Assembly (NCBI GenBank): GCA_043800975.1
Contig: JAZDMK010000120.1
Coordinates: 1 to 15,086, forward strand
Direction of reading: 5' to 3'
DNA from: JAZDMK01 sp043800975
GTDB lineage: Bacteria > Bacteroidota > Bacteroidia > Bacteroidales > JAHJDW01
DNA: 15,086 nucleotides
Positions within the stretch are counted from its first letter, which is position 1, and each line of letters begins with the position of its first letter. Made by a program: the position numbers and the translations under genes. Below the pieces are notes generated by a model that saw nothing but the letters and a program-made list of their open reading frames with translations, ran no database searches and was not told the origin of the DNA. Shown here piece after piece: positions 15,033-15,086 of the stretch.

Positions 15033-15086
15033 AAATATGTCAATATCTATATATGATACAACACATGCAACATAAATCGATTAATC

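Overview
The window looks like an accessory stretch of a Bacteroidota (Bacteroidetes) chromosome. Three long minus-strand genes carry signal peptides and type A type-IX-secretion (T9SS) C-terminal sorting domains, together with PKD, propeller-like, Ig-like and parallel beta-helix modules. Starts lack Shine-Dalgarno motifs, base composition is moderately AT-rich, and the intergenic spacers hold short GC-rich repeats of a style familiar from this phylum. No rRNA, tRNA, CRISPR array or intact transposase was seen.

Layout. (1) 3-863 (+): 3' part of a Tim44-like / zinc-ribbon / TerB-like protein, cut by the window edge and followed by a bidirectional hairpin terminator (885-917). (2) 864-1112: convergent spacer with a GC-rich, probably dispersed repeat (951-1064). 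(3) 1113-12879 (-): a secreted-protein cluster, probably one transcription unit read from high to low coordinates. It begins with a 2732-aa multidomain surface protein (12879-4681). Nine bases later comes a 538-aa propeller-PKD-sorting-domain protein (4671-3055), then an orphan fragment duplicating the end of the giant gene (2946-2767), then a second, 549-aa propeller-PKD-sorting-domain paralogue (2762-1113). (4) 12880-13906: about 1 kb without a convincing long gene but rich in hairpins and short repeats, with one possible 62-aa ORF ending at a terminator. (5) 13907-14872 (-): a leaderless helical protein with a C-terminal carboxypeptidase-regulatory-like beta domain, its own terminator, a sigma70-like promoter candidate and upstream direct repeats.

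Most informative observation: the two propeller genes arose from a tandem duplication whose scar is still visible. The 153 bp encoding the last 50 residues of the giant protein plus its stop recur at 2767-2919 with 9 mismatches, directly in front of the second paralogue, just as the giant gene's end sits directly in front of the first. One paralogue has also acquired an in-frame insertion encoding DTERSRS inside its sorting domain; it resembles a dispersed repeat. The products probably act together outside the cell as cell-surface or released proteins, but their ligands cannot be read from the sequence.
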